Source of the DNA: Kribbella soli
Lineage (GTDB): Bacteria > Actinomycetota > Actinomycetes > Propionibacteriales > Kribbellaceae
Length of the DNA: 64,000 nt
NCBI RefSeq assembly: GCF_004331345.1
Contig: NZ_SJJZ01000001.1
Location: 124,001 to 188,000 of the forward strand
Direction of reading: 5' to 3'
Below are positions 48,927-57,504 of this stretch, piece by piece (the stretch's first letter is position 1; every line of letters begins with the position of its first letter). The notes beneath the pieces are model-generated. The model ran no database searches and had not been told where the DNA came from. It worked only from the letters and a program-made list of their open reading frames with translations. The translations under genes were made by a program, and so were the position numbers.

Positions 48927-49592
48927 TTAGAGACTACGGGCGACGATGTCGCCGACCGAGGTGGTCGCGCGGATCGTGAGCTCGGCGCCTGCGCCCTCGC
49001 TGTTCTTGAGCGCGTTGTTGATCCGGCCGGTGGCGGTGCCGGCGTCCAGCGTGGCCGAGACTCCGGCGGCGGCGACGATCTCCACCTCGCCGACCTCGGT
49101 GCGCAGTACGACGGCGCCGCGGACGGCCTCGGCGATCCGGATGTCGCCCTTGCTGGTGCGGATGTCTGCGGGACCGTTGAGGCGGCCGACGGACACGTCA
49201 CTGGCGGAGCTCTTGATCCGGGCGCTCGCCACGTCGGCGAGGTCGATCGGACCCTGAGCGCTCTCGATGACGACATCGCCGAAGCGTCCGGTCGCCCGGA
49301 GATCGGCGCTGGCAGCCTTCACCTCGGCGTGGGAACCGGCCGGCAGCTGTACCGTCACTGCGACGGCTCCGGAGGGTCCGAAGTACTCGTTCTTCGTGAC
49401 GACCGCGATCCGCAGGACGCCGTCGGCGAACTCGACCGTGGTCCGCTCGACGGCCTTCACGTCGCGGCTCTTCGTGGGGTCCACGGGGAGCACCTCGACG
49501 GTGGTGTCGGCCCGGTCGGCGGCAAGCTGGATCCGTCCGGCGGGGATGTTCAGGACTGCGGAGATCGGCTCGGGGGTGCTGTACGTCGGCAT
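48927..49592 (-). CDS. DUF4097-family beta-strand repeat protein
   Basis: The 221-residue protein is made of short, regular beta strands (ISAVLNIPAGRIQLAADRADTTVEVLP landmarks; DLRATGRFGDVVIESAQGPIDL; GDIRIAEAVRG), typical of DUF4097 putative adhesins with a beta-helix. There is no signal peptide, so a cytoplasmic role is more likely. The ATG at 49592 has AGGAAGG. Upstream is a set of CTGACACSG repeats. It precedes a serine hydrolase gene, probably co-transcribed. Confidence 0.85.
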   Translation of the reverse strand: MPTYSTPEPISAVLNIPAGRIQLAADRADTTVEVLPVDPTKSRDVKAVERTTVEFADGVLRIAVVTKNEYFGPSGAVAVTVQLPAGSHAEVKAASADLRATGRFGDVVIESAQGPIDLADVASARIKSSASDVSVGRLNGPADIRTSKGDIRIAEAVRGAVVLRTEVGEVEIVAAAGVSATLDAGTATGRINNALKNSEGAGAELTIRATTSVGDIVARSL

Positions 49593-49652
49593 GGTGGTGC
49601 CTTCCTGGTGTGTGCTTGGCGTTGCTGACAAACACCAAGATCCAGGTCCGTC

Positions 49653-49720
49653 CTGACACCGGACCGCCGCGGCCCTGACACGGCTACTGACACCGCTACA
49701 AGACACCGCCGCTGACGCGG
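49653..49720. repeat. Iteron-like CTGACACSG repeats upstream of the DUF4097 gene
   Basis: Related 9-mers start at 49653 (CTGACACCG), 49675 (CTGACACGG), 49687 (CTGACACCG), 49700 (AAGACACCG) and 49712 (CTGACGCGG), with spacings of 22, 12, 13 and 12 bases. They lie 61-128 bases before the DUF4097 start and just beyond the stop of the APH-like gene. Roughly one-turn spacing suggests cooperative regulator binding. Confidence 0.6.
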
Positions 49721-49724
49721 CCGG

Positions 49725-50561
49725 TCAGAGCAGTCGGTCGAGGGCCGCGTGCCCGATCGGGCCCCAGTGGGTCTTCCCGCCCGGGATGCCCTTTTCCCCG
49801 TTGATGCCCATGGCGATCAGGAACAGTGCGCGCGTCAGGGCCCAGCCGCGAGCTCGTCGTACCGTCGCCTCGTCGGCTCCGTAGGCGTCGAGGAAACGCT
49901 CCGGCTCCGGGAGCAGGATCCAGGCGGCCGCGAGGTCGCTGGCCGGCTCACCGGCGCCGATCTCCTCGAAGTCCACGACGCCGGTGAGCATGCCGTCGGC
50001 AACGACCACGTTCGCCGGGTGCAGGTCGCCGTGCAGCCACACCGGCGCCCCGTCCCACTTGGGTGCCGAGATCGCGTCGTCCCAGACCGCACGGATCTCG
50101 TCGGCGCGGCCGAGGTGCGCCTGTACCTCGTCCCAGCCTGGGCTCGGCGCGAGCGTGCTGCGTTCGCTCACCGGCGCGCCGGCCGGCGGCTCGGTGTGCA
50201 GCGCCTTCAGGAAGTCCGCGAGTACGTCGGCAGCGGCCGGATCCGTGATCGGCGCATGGTCCGCGGGTTCGCCGTGCACCCAGGTGGTGATCATCCACGT
50301 CCGCGGGAAGGCGTCGGACGGGTCACAGAGGTGGAGTGGTGTCGGGACGGGCAGCGGGAGCTGGGCGGCGAGGCTCGGCAGCCACTGGTGTTCTCTGCGG
50401 AGGGGTTCGGGGCCCTGGTTCCCGCGGGGCATTCTGACGGCCAGGTCATCGCCCAGGCGCCACATCTGGTTGCCCCAGCCGCCGACGATCTCCTTCAGCT
50501 CCAGGTCAGCAAGGTCCGGGTGCTGCTCTTTCAACAGGGTCCGCACGAGTTCCTCGTCCAT
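49725..50561 (-). CDS. Aminoglycoside-phosphotransferase-family protein
   Basis: The 278-residue protein has the APH fold with GGWGNQMWRLGDDLAVRMPR (glycine-rich loop and Lys/Arg region), the catalytic loop WLHGDLHPANVVV (Asp near 188) and the metal-binding VVDFEEIGAG. It resembles the macrolide or small-molecule kinases of actinobacteria, but substrate specificity cannot be told from the core motifs. It is not similar in context to the kinase at 43775. It is divergent from the DsbA-type gene with a 70-base gap holding the SigR promoter. Confidence 0.87.
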   Translation of the reverse strand: MDEELVRTLLKEQHPDLADLELKEIVGGWGNQMWRLGDDLAVRMPRGNQGPEPLRREHQWLPSLAAQLPLPVPTPLHLCDPSDAFPRTWMITTWVHGEPADHAPITDPAAADVLADFLKALHTEPPAGAPVSERSTLAPSPGWDEVQAHLGRADEIRAVWDDAISAPKWDGAPVWLHGDLHPANVVVADGMLTGVVDFEEIGAGEPASDLAAAWILLPEPERFLDAYGADEATVRRARGWALTRALFLIAMGINGEKGIPGGKTHWGPIGHAALDRLL

Positions 50562-50595
50562 GGACCGTCAGACGCGTCACACCGGCGGCTGGTTG

Positions 50596-50621
50596 GGAAT
50601 AGGTCCAGAGAACGGACAGTT
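50596..50621 (+). promoter_or_regulatory. SigR-type promoter of the DsbA-family gene
   Basis: GGAAT (50596-50600), 18 bases, GTT (50619-50621) matches the SigR consensus exactly, the same as the promoter of sigR in this window. The start ATG is 10 bases further on, so the message would be nearly leaderless. Confidence 0.8.
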
Positions 50622-50631
50622 GCCGACAGTT

Positions 50632-51363
50632 ATGCGCATTGATGTGTGGTCCGACGTCGTCTGCCCGTGGTGCTACATCGGGAAGCGGCGTCTCGAAGAG
50701 GCGCTCGCGGACAGCGGTGAGAGCGCCGAGATCGTCTGGCACAGCTTCCAGCTCGACCCGTCGTCGACGAACGACGACCCGCGGGACCTGCCGACCCGGC
50801 TGGGCGAGAAGTACGGTCGCGGCCGCGAGTGGGGCCTGCAGGCGAACGCCCACGTCACCGAGGTGGCGGCCGAGGTCGGGCTCGAGTACCACCTGGACCA
50901 GGCGAAGGCGGTCAACACCGTCGACGCGCACCGCATCCTGCACCTGGCCCGCGACCTCGCGGAGGCCGGTGAGGTGCCCGCGGACACGCAGGGCCGCCTC
51001 AAGGAGCGTCTGCTCAAGGCCTACTTCACCGACGGCCTCCCGGTCGGTGACCAGGCCACGCTGACCGAGCTGGCCACCGAGGTCGGCCTCCCCGCCGAGC
51101 GAGTGCGTGAGGTTCTCGCGAGTACGACGTACACCGACGACGTCGCCGCGGACCAGGCGCAGGCACTGGCGTACGGCGCCAACGGCGTACCGTTTTTCGT
51201 CATCGACGAGAAGTACGGCGTGAGCGGCGCCCAGCCCGTCGACGTCTTCAAGGAAGCACTGCGCCGGGCGAACGCGGACCGCAAGCCGGTGACGCTCATC
51301 ACCGCACCGGGCGCGACGACCGACGGTGACGTGGAATGCGGGCCGGACGGCTGCCCCATCTGA
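50632..51363 (+). CDS. DsbA-family oxidoreductase (FrnE-like)
   Basis: The 243-residue protein has a thioredoxin-fold active site CPWC at residues 11-14 (DVVCPWCYIGKRRLE) and the inserted helical domain of the FrnE/DsbA group, with the cis-Pro loop GVPFFVIDEKYGVSGAQP near 183-200. A second C-X4-C pair (CGPDGC) occurs at the C-terminus and could be redox-active. No signal peptide is present, so it acts in the cytoplasm on thiols or disulfides. The ATG at 50632 gives the family N-terminus. A SigR-type promoter upstream places it in the thiol-stress regulon. Confidence 0.93.
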   Translation: MRIDVWSDVVCPWCYIGKRRLEEALADSGESAEIVWHSFQLDPSSTNDDPRDLPTRLGEKYGRGREWGLQANAHVTEVAAEVGLEYHLDQAKAVNTVDAHRILHLARDLAEAGEVPADTQGRLKERLLKAYFTDGLPVGDQATLTELATEVGLPAERVREVLASTTYTDDVAADQAQALAYGANGVPFFVIDEKYGVSGAQPVDVFKEALRRANADRKPVTLITAPGATTDGDVECGPDGCPI

Positions 51364-51421
51364 GCACCAGGTTCAGCGGTGGGTACCGGAAGTCGTACGA
51401 AACGTGGTGTATGAAGGAGGC

Positions 51422-51994
51422 ATGACTGTCGTGCGCGCACTGGCCAGGCCGTTGCTGTCCGTCATTTTCGTCGTGCAAGGCGCTAACGCGATCCGCAATC
51501 CCGAGCCGCTCGTCCCCAAGGCGCAGCCGGTGACCGACCGAATGATGCCGATGGTGAAGAAGGTCGCTCCGCCGCAGGTGAGCGACCGGATCCCCGACAC
51601 GACCGCCAACCTCGTCCGGCTGAACGGTGCGGCTCAACTGCTCGGCGGTGTCGCGCTGGCAAGCGGCAAGGGCCGTCGGCTCGCCGCCGGCGTGCTGGCC
51701 GTGTCCCTGGTACCGACGACGCTCGCCGGCCACCCGTTCTGGCTGGAGAAGGACAAGACGGTCCGGAACCAGCAGCGCATCTCGTTCATGAAGAACCTGG
51801 GGATCCTCGGCGGTCTGCTGCTCGCCGCGGTCGACACCGAGGGCAAGCCGGGCGTCGCCTGGCGCGCCACGCACGGTGCGCGGGCGGCGAAGCGCGAGAC
51901 CAAGCGCGGCGCGAAGGCCGCCAAGCGCGAGGCGAAGCAGCTGGCCCGCGAGGCGAAGCACGCCGCCCGTCTCGCGAAGGCGGAGCTCAGCTGA
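51422..51994 (+). CDS. DoxX-family membrane protein with Lys/Ala-rich tail
   Basis: The 190-residue protein has about four helices of the DoxX family ([28 protein letters not shown] landmark; [41 protein letters not shown]). The last 40 residues are a Lys/Arg/Ala-rich helix with AKR/AKA repeats, which could bind nucleic acid or membrane lipid headgroups. DoxX proteins take part in redox or thiol-stress complexes in mycobacteria; here it lies next to the DsbA-type gene, 58 bases downstream, and may belong to the same unit. The ATG at 51422 has GAAGGAGG. Confidence 0.85.
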   Translation: MTVVRALARPLLSVIFVVQGANAIRNPEPLVPKAQPVTDRMMPMVKKVAPPQVSDRIPDTTANLVRLNGAAQLLGGVALASGKGRRLAAGVLAVSLVPTTLAGHPFWLEKDKTVRNQQRISFMKNLGILGGLLLAAVDTEGKPGVAWRATHGARAAKRETKRGAKAAKREAKQLAREAKHAARLAKAELS

Positions 51995-52043
51995 TCCCGA
52001 TGCCCTAGGCTCAGGGGCGTACAAACCTGAGCAGAGGAGTGGG

Positions 52044-53312
52044 ATGAGCGAGCAGGGCTGGCCGGCGCCGCGGGTCGATGGAGCGGTCACCGGTACCGTC
52101 ACGGTGCCCGGATCGAAGTCGATCAGCAACCGCGCGCTCATCCTCGCCGCGATCGCGGACGGCCCGTCGCACCTGACCGGCCTGCTCGCGGCTCGCGACA
52201 CCGAGCTGATGCGGTCCGCCCTGGTCTCCCTCGGGGTCGGCATCAGTGAGAGCGGTACGACGGTGACCGTCACCCCGGGCTCGCTCAAAGGCCCAGCGAA
52301 CGTCGACTGCGGTCTGGCCGGCACTGTGATGCGGTTCGTCCCGCCGGTGGCCGCGCTCGCCGACGGTGTGGTCGCCTTCGACGGTGACGAGTACGCGCGG
52401 GAGCGGCCGATGGGCGTCATCCTGGGCGCCTTGCGGAGCCTCGGCGTACAGATCGACGACGGCGGGACCGGCCGGATGCCGTACACCGTGTCCGGCACGG
52501 GTTCGGTGCGTGGCGGCAAGGTGACCCTGGACGCGTCCGGGTCGAGCCAGTTCGTGTCCGCGCTGCTGCTGGCCGGCGCGCGGTACGACGAGGGCGTCGA
52601 CATCCGGCACGACGGGAAGCCGGTGCCGTCGCAGCCGCACCTGGACATGTCGGTGGCGATGCTGCGGGAACGCGGCGTCACGGTCGACGACGCGGAACCG
52701 AACCGGTGGGTGGTTGCCCCTGGCCCCATTCGGGCGCTGGACACCGCGATCGAGCCCGACCTGTCGAACGCGGCGCCGTTCCTGGCCGCGGCCGTCATCA
52801 CCGGCGGCGAGGTGACCGTGACCGGGTGGCCGTCGGAGACCACGCAGCCGGGCGGCCAACTGCCCGAGATCTTCACGCGGTTCGGCGCCGAGGTGACCCG
52901 CACCGAGGACGGTCTGACCGTGCGCGGGACCGGACAGGTGCAGGGCTGCGACCTCGATCTGAGCGAGGTCGGCGAGCTGACACCCGTGATCGCCGCGGTG
53001 GCCGCCTTCGCCGACGGACCGTCGTACCTGCGGGGTATCGCGCATCTGCGCAACCACGAGACCGACCGGCTGGCGGGGCTCGAGACCGAGTTCAACGCAC
53101 TCGGCGGGGACGTCACGCAGCTCGAGGACGGACTGGCGATCCGGCCGAAGCCCTTGCACGGCGGACTTTTCCACACGTACGACGACCACCGGATGGCGCA
53201 CGCCGCGGCCGTCGTCGGCCTGCTCGTCGACGACCTGCAGATCGAGAACATCGGCACCACGGCGAAAACCCTGCCCGAGTTCCCCCAGATGTGGTCGGAG
53301 CTCGCCGGCTGA
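52044..53312 (+). CDS. aroA: 3-phosphoshikimate 1-carboxyvinyltransferase (EPSP synthase)
   Basis: The 422-residue enzyme of the shikimate pathway joins shikimate-3-phosphate and phosphoenolpyruvate. Motifs: [12 protein letters not shown] near 22-33, the GLAGTVMRF segment at the PEP site, [26 protein letters not shown], and the C-terminal [10 protein letters not shown] and DDHRMAHA. The ATG at 52044 fits. It is coupled to rsgA, whose ATG overlaps its stop by one base, the order found in many actinobacteria. Confidence 0.98.
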   Translation: MSEQGWPAPRVDGAVTGTVTVPGSKSISNRALILAAIADGPSHLTGLLAARDTELMRSALVSLGVGISESGTTVTVTPGSLKGPANVDCGLAGTVMRFVPPVAALADGVVAFDGDEYARERPMGVILGALRSLGVQIDDGGTGRMPYTVSGTGSVRGGKVTLDASGSSQFVSALLLAGARYDEGVDIRHDGKPVPSQPHLDMSVAMLRERGVTVDDAEPNRWVVAPGPIRALDTAIEPDLSNAAPFLAAAVITGGEVTVTGWPSETTQPGGQLPEIFTRFGAEVTRTEDGLTVRGTGQVQGCDLDLSEVGELTPVIAAVAAFADGPSYLRGIAHLRNHETDRLAGLETEFNALGGDVTQLEDGLAIRPKPLHGGLFHTYDDHRMAHAAAVVGLLVDDLQIENIGTTAKTLPEFPQMWSELAG

Positions 53313-54322
53313 TGTCGCGGTACGACGAGGAGGCCAAGTACGACCGTCCGAGGCGCCACACCCGGCCACGGACCAAGGACCGCCCCTCGTACGACGAGGC
53401 CGCGATCGGGTTCGTCTTCACCCGCGACCGTGGGCGCTACGCCTGCTGGGTCGAGGATCCGGAAGGCGGCCGCGAGGTGACCGCGATGAAGGCCCGGCAG
53501 CTCGGCCGCACCGGCGTGATCGTGGGCGACCGGGTGAAGCTCGACGGCAACGCCACCGGCGACCAGGGCTCGCTGGCCCGGATCGTCGAGGTTCTCCCCC
53601 GGACGACGCTGCTGCGCCGCTCCGCCGATGACGACGACCCGGTCGAGCGGCCCCTGGTCGCGAACGCGGACCAGCTCGTCATCGTCGTCGCAGTCGCCAA
53701 CCCGGAGCCCCGCACCGGGTTGATCGACCGCTTCCTGGTCGCGGCGTACGACGCCGGCATGCGGCCGCTGCTGTGCCTCACGAAGACCGACCTGGCCGAC
53801 CCGGACCCGTTGCTCTCGATCTACCGCCCGCTCGGCGTCGAGTCGGTCGCCACGCAGCAGGGCGGCGACCTCAGCGAGCTCCGTGAGCAGCTCGACGACC
53901 GTACGAGCGTTCTGGTCGGCCACTCCGGGGTCGGCAAGTCCACGCTGGTCAACGGCCTCATCCCGGGCGCGGACCGGGCGATCGGCGTCGTCAACGAGGT
54001 CACTGGCCGCGGTCGTCACACGTCGACGAACACCCTGGTCCTGCGGCTGCCGGAGGGTGGCTGGATCATCGACACCCCCGGCATCCGCTCCTTCGGCCTG
54101 GCCCACGTCGAGCCGGAACAGCTGATCCACGCCTTCCCGGATCTCGCCGAGATCGCGGAAACCTGTCCCCGGGGATGCACCCATACCGCCGACGCCCCCG
54201 ACTGCGCGCTGGACGACGCCGTGGCCGCGGGCCGCGCCGACGCCGCCCGCGTCGACTCCTTCCGCCGGCTGCTGGCCTCCCGCGAAGGCCGGGAGCTGCG
54301 CGAATCCGACGAACCTACTTAG
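53312..54322 (+). CDS. rsgA: Small-ribosomal-subunit GTPase RsgA
   Basis: The 336-residue protein is a circularly permuted GTPase that helps mature the 30S subunit. Motifs appear in the order G4 (TKTD near 158), G1 (GHSGVGKST near 204-212) and G3 (DTPGIRSFG near 253). An OB-fold domain precedes them, and a Cys3His-type zinc site lies at the C-terminus (CPRGCTHTADAPDC). A basic N-terminal extension (YDRPRRHTRPRTKDRPS) is typical of actinobacteria. The start overlaps aroA. Its end overlaps the DUF2231 gene by eight bases. Confidence 0.96.
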   Translation: MSRYDEEAKYDRPRRHTRPRTKDRPSYDEAAIGFVFTRDRGRYACWVEDPEGGREVTAMKARQLGRTGVIVGDRVKLDGNATGDQGSLARIVEVLPRTTLLRRSADDDDPVERPLVANADQLVIVVAVANPEPRTGLIDRFLVAAYDAGMRPLLCLTKTDLADPDPLLSIYRPLGVESVATQQGGDLSELREQLDDRTSVLVGHSGVGKSTLVNGLIPGADRAIGVVNEVTGRGRHTSTNTLVLRLPEGGWIIDTPGIRSFGLAHVEPEQLIHAFPDLAEIAETCPRGCTHTADAPDCALDDAVAAGRADAARVDSFRRLLASREGRELRESDEPT

Positions 54323-54791
54323 CCGGCAGCTGGCCTTCCCACACGGCCTTCGCGCCGGCGTCGCCGGTGCGAATGGTCTGCCAGATGACCAGTACGCCGA
54401 TCACCACGACGGCGGCCTGCGTCAGCAGCTCGAGCGGTCGGCTCTTCGTTGCCTTGTCACCCTTGATACCTGCCAGCAGCAGGAAGGCGGCGACGGCAAC
54501 GATCGCAAAGATCAGGCAGTACCAGAACAGCAGATCGCCGCGCTTCGCGTGCAGTTCGACGGCCTTCTGCAGCGTCGGCACCGCCTCGACGAACGCCTTG
54601 CCGCTCTCCTTCGCCACGAACGCGCACACCACCGTGCCGACGCCCAGCAACAGCGCCGGCCAGCGCAGCAGCCGGCGCCACCGCGGCACCAGCGCGAACA
54701 CGATGACGGTGAGCGCGGCCACCGGGAGCAGCACCACGGTCAGATGGATCACCAGCACGTGCAGCGGCAGGTCCCCGAAGCGCTCGAACAT
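54315..54791 (-). CDS. DUF2231 family membrane protein
   Basis: The 158-residue protein has four hydrophobic helices with the DUF2231 landmark PLHVLVIHLTVVLLPVAAL near the N-terminus, whose histidines suggest heme or metal binding, and ELHAKRGDLLFWYCLIF in the middle. Function is unknown. The ATG at 54791 has GGAGG; a longer frame to 54875 is not needed. It is convergent with rsgA. Confidence 0.88.
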   Translation of the reverse strand: MFERFGDLPLHVLVIHLTVVLLPVAALTVIVFALVPRWRRLLRWPALLLGVGTVVCAFVAKESGKAFVEAVPTLQKAVELHAKRGDLLFWYCLIFAIVAVAAFLLLAGIKGDKATKSRPLELLTQAAVVVIGVLVIWQTIRTGDAGAKAVWEGQLPAK

Positions 54792-54938
54792 GGACAGCCT
54801 CCATGGCAGTCGTGTGACGTGATCAGACACTAATGGCACGTTCAACGACTGCGTTTGGTTCAATCCACACCGCAATCGATCCGCAACTGATCCCGGACAC
54901 CCGGTCCGCTCACGAGCGGTTCAGGCTAGCCTTCCGGC

Positions 54939-55718
54939 ATGCCTTCGCACACGGATGACCTGCGGCTCGCCCACATCCTTGCCGACGACGCGGACTCGAC
55001 CACGATGGACCGCTACAAGGCGCTCGACCTGCACGTGGCCACCAAGCCCGACCTCACCCCGGTGAGCGAGTCGGACAAGAAGGTCGAAGACGTGATGCGT
55101 AAGACGCTCGCCCGGGCCCGTCCGCGGGACGCGTTCGTGGGCGAGGAGGACGGCACCAGCGGCTGGGGCGTGCGGCGCTGGGTGGTCGACCCGATCGACG
55201 GCACCAAGAACTACATCCGCGGCGTCCCGGTCTGGGCCACGCTGATCAGCCTGATGATCGAGGACCAGGTCGTCGTCGGCGTGGTCTCCGCCCCGGCGCT
55301 CGGGAAGCGCTGGTGGGCGTCGTACGGCGACGGCGCCTGGACCGGCCGCGCGCTGCACTCGTCGCAGCCGTGCCGGGTCAGCGACGTGAGCAAGATCGAG
55401 GACGCGTCGCTGTCCTACGCCTCGCTGAAAGGCTGGGAGAAGCTCGGCAAGAAGAACCAGTGGGCGGACCTGATGGACTCGGTCTGGCGGACCCGCGCGT
55501 ACGGCGACTTCTGGTCGTACATGCTGGTCGCGGAAGGCGCGGTCGACATCGCGGCCGAGCCCGAGCTCAACCTGTACGACATGGCCGCGCTGGCGATCAT
55601 CGTCGACGAAGCCGGCGGCAAATTCACCTCCGTCGAAGGCGCCCCCGGCCCCAACGGCCCGAACGCCGTAGCCACCAACGGCCGCCTCCACGACGAAGTC
55701 CTCAAACGCCTCGAGTAA
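54939..55718 (+). CDS. hisN: Histidinol-phosphatase (inositol-monophosphatase family)
   Basis: The 259-residue protein belongs to the inositol monophosphatase superfamily and most resembles actinobacterial HisN, which removes phosphate from L-histidinol phosphate in histidine synthesis. Metal ligands lie in GEEDGT near 68, WVVDPIDGTKNYIRGVP near 81-97 and the C-terminal AEPELNLYDMAALAIIVDEAGG (Asp near 217). The ATG at 54939 is the family start. It is monocistronic. An 11-base C-run directly follows the stop codon. Confidence 0.92.
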   Translation: MPSHTDDLRLAHILADDADSTTMDRYKALDLHVATKPDLTPVSESDKKVEDVMRKTLARARPRDAFVGEEDGTSGWGVRRWVVDPIDGTKNYIRGVPVWATLISLMIEDQVVVGVVSAPALGKRWWASYGDGAWTGRALHSSQPCRVSDVSKIEDASLSYASLKGWEKLGKKNQWADLMDSVWRTRAYGDFWSYMLVAEGAVDIAAEPELNLYDMAALAIIVDEAGGKFTSVEGAPGPNGPNAVATNGRLHDEVLKRLE

Positions 55719-55729
55719 CCCCCCCCCCC
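55719..55729. repeat. Run of 11 C residues after hisN
   Basis: Eleven consecutive C bases begin right after the hisN TAA. Such runs are prone to length change by slippage and to sequencing error. No coding consequence is visible. Confidence 0.7.
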
Positions 55730-55823
55730 GCCAGCGGGCAACACAACACCTGCACGTCCGGCAGAGGACCGGAGAGCCGGAAACCTCTTTGGGCACGGGT
55801 CAATCAGATCTCGCGGCGGAGTT

Positions 55824-55872
55824 TGGTTGGTGGGGGCTCAAGGTGGGTGGGGCGTGGTTGGTGGGGGCTCAA
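55824..55872. repeat. Direct repeat downstream of the ECF42-type gene
   Basis: TGGTTGGTGGGGGCTCAA occurs at 55824-55841 and 55855-55872, 31 bases apart; the second copy overlaps the sigma-factor stop codon. The motif is related to the arms of the inverted repeat at 17429-17492. Confidence 0.6.
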
Positions 55873-57050
55873 AGTCGTGCTCGCTGCTGCAGGAACTCTG
55901 CTTCGGCGGGGTTGGTGGTGAAGGCGAGTGCTTCTTCGTACGCCGCGCGTGCCTCGCCCGTGCGGCCGAGTCGGCGGAGCAGTTCGGCGCGGGTCGACGC
56001 GAGATACGGGTACGTCGCCAGCGCCGGGTCGTCCGGTAGCTCGTGGAGCGCGGCCTCGGGGCCTGCCACATAGCTGAGTGCCACCGCGCGGTTCAGTGCG
56101 ACCACCGGCGACGGCCATTGTGCAAGCAGTACGTCGTAGAGCCCGAGGATCTCGGGCCAGTCGGTGTCCTCCCACCGCACCGCCTCCGCATGCACCGCGG
56201 CAATCGCGGCCATCAACCCGAACCGCCCAGCCGGTCCCACTGCACCCGGCACCAACTCAAGCGCCTCGGCGATCAATGCCTGATCCCACAGCGCCCGATC
56301 TTGATCCTCCATCAACACCAACTGCCCGTCGACCTGTGCGGGCCGCCGTGCCTCGGTCAGCAACAGCAACGCCAGCAGGCCTGCTGCCTCAGCGCTGTCC
56401 GGCAACAGCAAGCGAATCATCCGTGCAAGATCGATCCCCCGCTGGCTTGCGGTGTCATTCGCGGTGTATCCGGCTGTGTAGACCAAGTGCACGACGTCCA
56501 GCACGGCGTCGATGCGGTCCGGGAGGTCTGTCAGGCGTGGGATGCGGTAGGGGATGCCGGTGCGGGTGATCTTTTGTTTGGCTCGGGTGATGCGGGCCTG
56601 CATTGTGGCTTCCTTGACCAGGAACGCCTTCGCGATCTCGGCCGAGGACAGACCGCACACCAGGCGCAGCGTCAGCGCGATCTGAGCTTCCTGCGACAGC
56701 GCCGGGTGGCAGCAGGTGAAGACCAGTCGCAAACGATCGTCCGGGAACGTCTCGTCGACGACGTCCTCTTCCGGGATCAGCAACGGGAACTTCCGCCGTA
56801 CGACGTCTGCGCGCCGCCGGTGTTCCAGCGCTCGCCTCGTCGCGACCGTCGTCAGCCATGCACCCGGCCGCCTTGGCACACCCTGTTCCCGCCAGTGCAC
56901 CAGCGCCTTCGCGTATGCGTCCTGCACACAGTCCTCGGCCAGGTCGAGGTCCGCCGCCACGCGAGCAGTTGCAGCGAGGACGGCTGCCCATTCCGTCACA
57001 TGGGCCGCCGCCACCGCCTGCGCTATCTCCTGGGCTGTCGGGTCAGCCAC
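55869..57050 (-). CDS. ECF42-type sigma factor with C-terminal extension
   Basis: The 393-residue protein starts with ECF sigma regions 2 and 4 (LDLAEDCVQDAYAKALVHWREQGVPRRPGAWL; LSSAEIAKAFLVKEATMQARITRAKQKI by landmarks) and continues with a helical C-terminal domain of about 200 residues (RLLLPDSAEAAGLLALLLLTEARRPA; TPR-like end). This is the ECF42 group, which works with a DGPF protein instead of an anti-sigma factor and needs the C-terminal domain for activity. The GTG at 57050 overlaps the DGPF stop by eight bases, showing the expected coupling. Confidence 0.92.
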   Translation of the reverse strand: MADPTAQEIAQAVAAAHVTEWAAVLAATARVAADLDLAEDCVQDAYAKALVHWREQGVPRRPGAWLTTVATRRALEHRRRADVVRRKFPLLIPEEDVVDETFPDDRLRLVFTCCHPALSQEAQIALTLRLVCGLSSAEIAKAFLVKEATMQARITRAKQKITRTGIPYRIPRLTDLPDRIDAVLDVVHLVYTAGYTANDTASQRGIDLARMIRLLLPDSAEAAGLLALLLLTEARRPAQVDGQLVLMEDQDRALWDQALIAEALELVPGAVGPAGRFGLMAAIAAVHAEAVRWEDTDWPEILGLYDVLLAQWPSPVVALNRAVALSYVAGPEAALHELPDDPALATYPYLASTRAELLRRLGRTGEARAAYEEALAFTTNPAEAEFLQQRARL

Positions 57051-57390
57051 CGTTGACCAGTGGACGGACCTCGACACCGCCCATCGGCGACGGGACCTGC
57101 TTGGCGATCGCGAGCGCCTCGTCCAGGTCGGCGGCCTCGATGATGTAGTACCCGCCCATCACTTCCTTGGTCTCCGCGAAGACGCCGTCCGTGACGACGT
57201 ACCCGCCGTTGCCGTCAGCGCGGATCGAGGTCGCGGTGGTGCTCCCGTCGAGCTGCCCGCCGCCGCGCAGGGCCGCACCGTTCGCCTCGGCGAAGGCCTG
57301 GTGGTTCTTGTGGTTCTGCTCCATCACCGACGGCTCGGCCGCGTCCCACTTGGCTTCGTCGTCGTAGATCATCACCAAATACTTGCCCAC
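57043..57390 (-). CDS. DGPF/YCII-family partner of the ECF42-type sigma factor
   Basis: The 115-residue protein has the dimeric alpha/beta-barrel YCII fold: KYLVMIYDDEAKWDAA at the N-terminus, ALRGGGQLDGSTTATSIR and GGYYIIEAADLDEALAIAKQVPSPMGGVEVRPL (landmark residues). DGPF proteins form the genetic partner of ECF42 sigma factors. The GTG at 57390 has GAGAGG. A TGTCGA element 68 bases upstream suits self-regulation by the sigma factor. Confidence 0.93.
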   Translation of the reverse strand: MGKYLVMIYDDEAKWDAAEPSVMEQNHKNHQAFAEANGAALRGGGQLDGSTTATSIRADGNGGYVVTDGVFAETKEVMGGYYIIEAADLDEALAIAKQVPSPMGGVEVRPLVNGG

Positions 57391-57457
57391 TGAAGTCACC
57401 TCTCTTGTGCGGGTCGGTCCCAGCATCTACCACCCCGATGCACGACCACCGCCGAGA

Positions 57458-57463
57458 TCGACA
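57458..57463 (-). promoter_or_regulatory. ECF42-type -35 element upstream of the DGPF gene
   Basis: TGTCGA on the minus strand is the published -35 motif of ECF42 promoters. It lies 68 bases before the DGPF start. A -10 of the CGA/TC type is not clean here (CGTG...CATC about 15-19 bases downstream). Confidence 0.5.
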
Positions 57464-57504
57464 TCTCACCCGAACGAATTTCGGGACCACGTATGGTGGC
57501 CGGT

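Noticed and set aside
49653..49720. Repeats read as a CRISPR array
   Set aside because: Units are 9 bases with 3-13 base gaps, degenerate, and no cas genes are nearby.
51299..54184. 961-codon antisense frame opposite DsbA-type, DoxX, aroA and rsgA genes
   Set aside because: All four plus-strand genes are well-recognised families; the antisense product has no domain.
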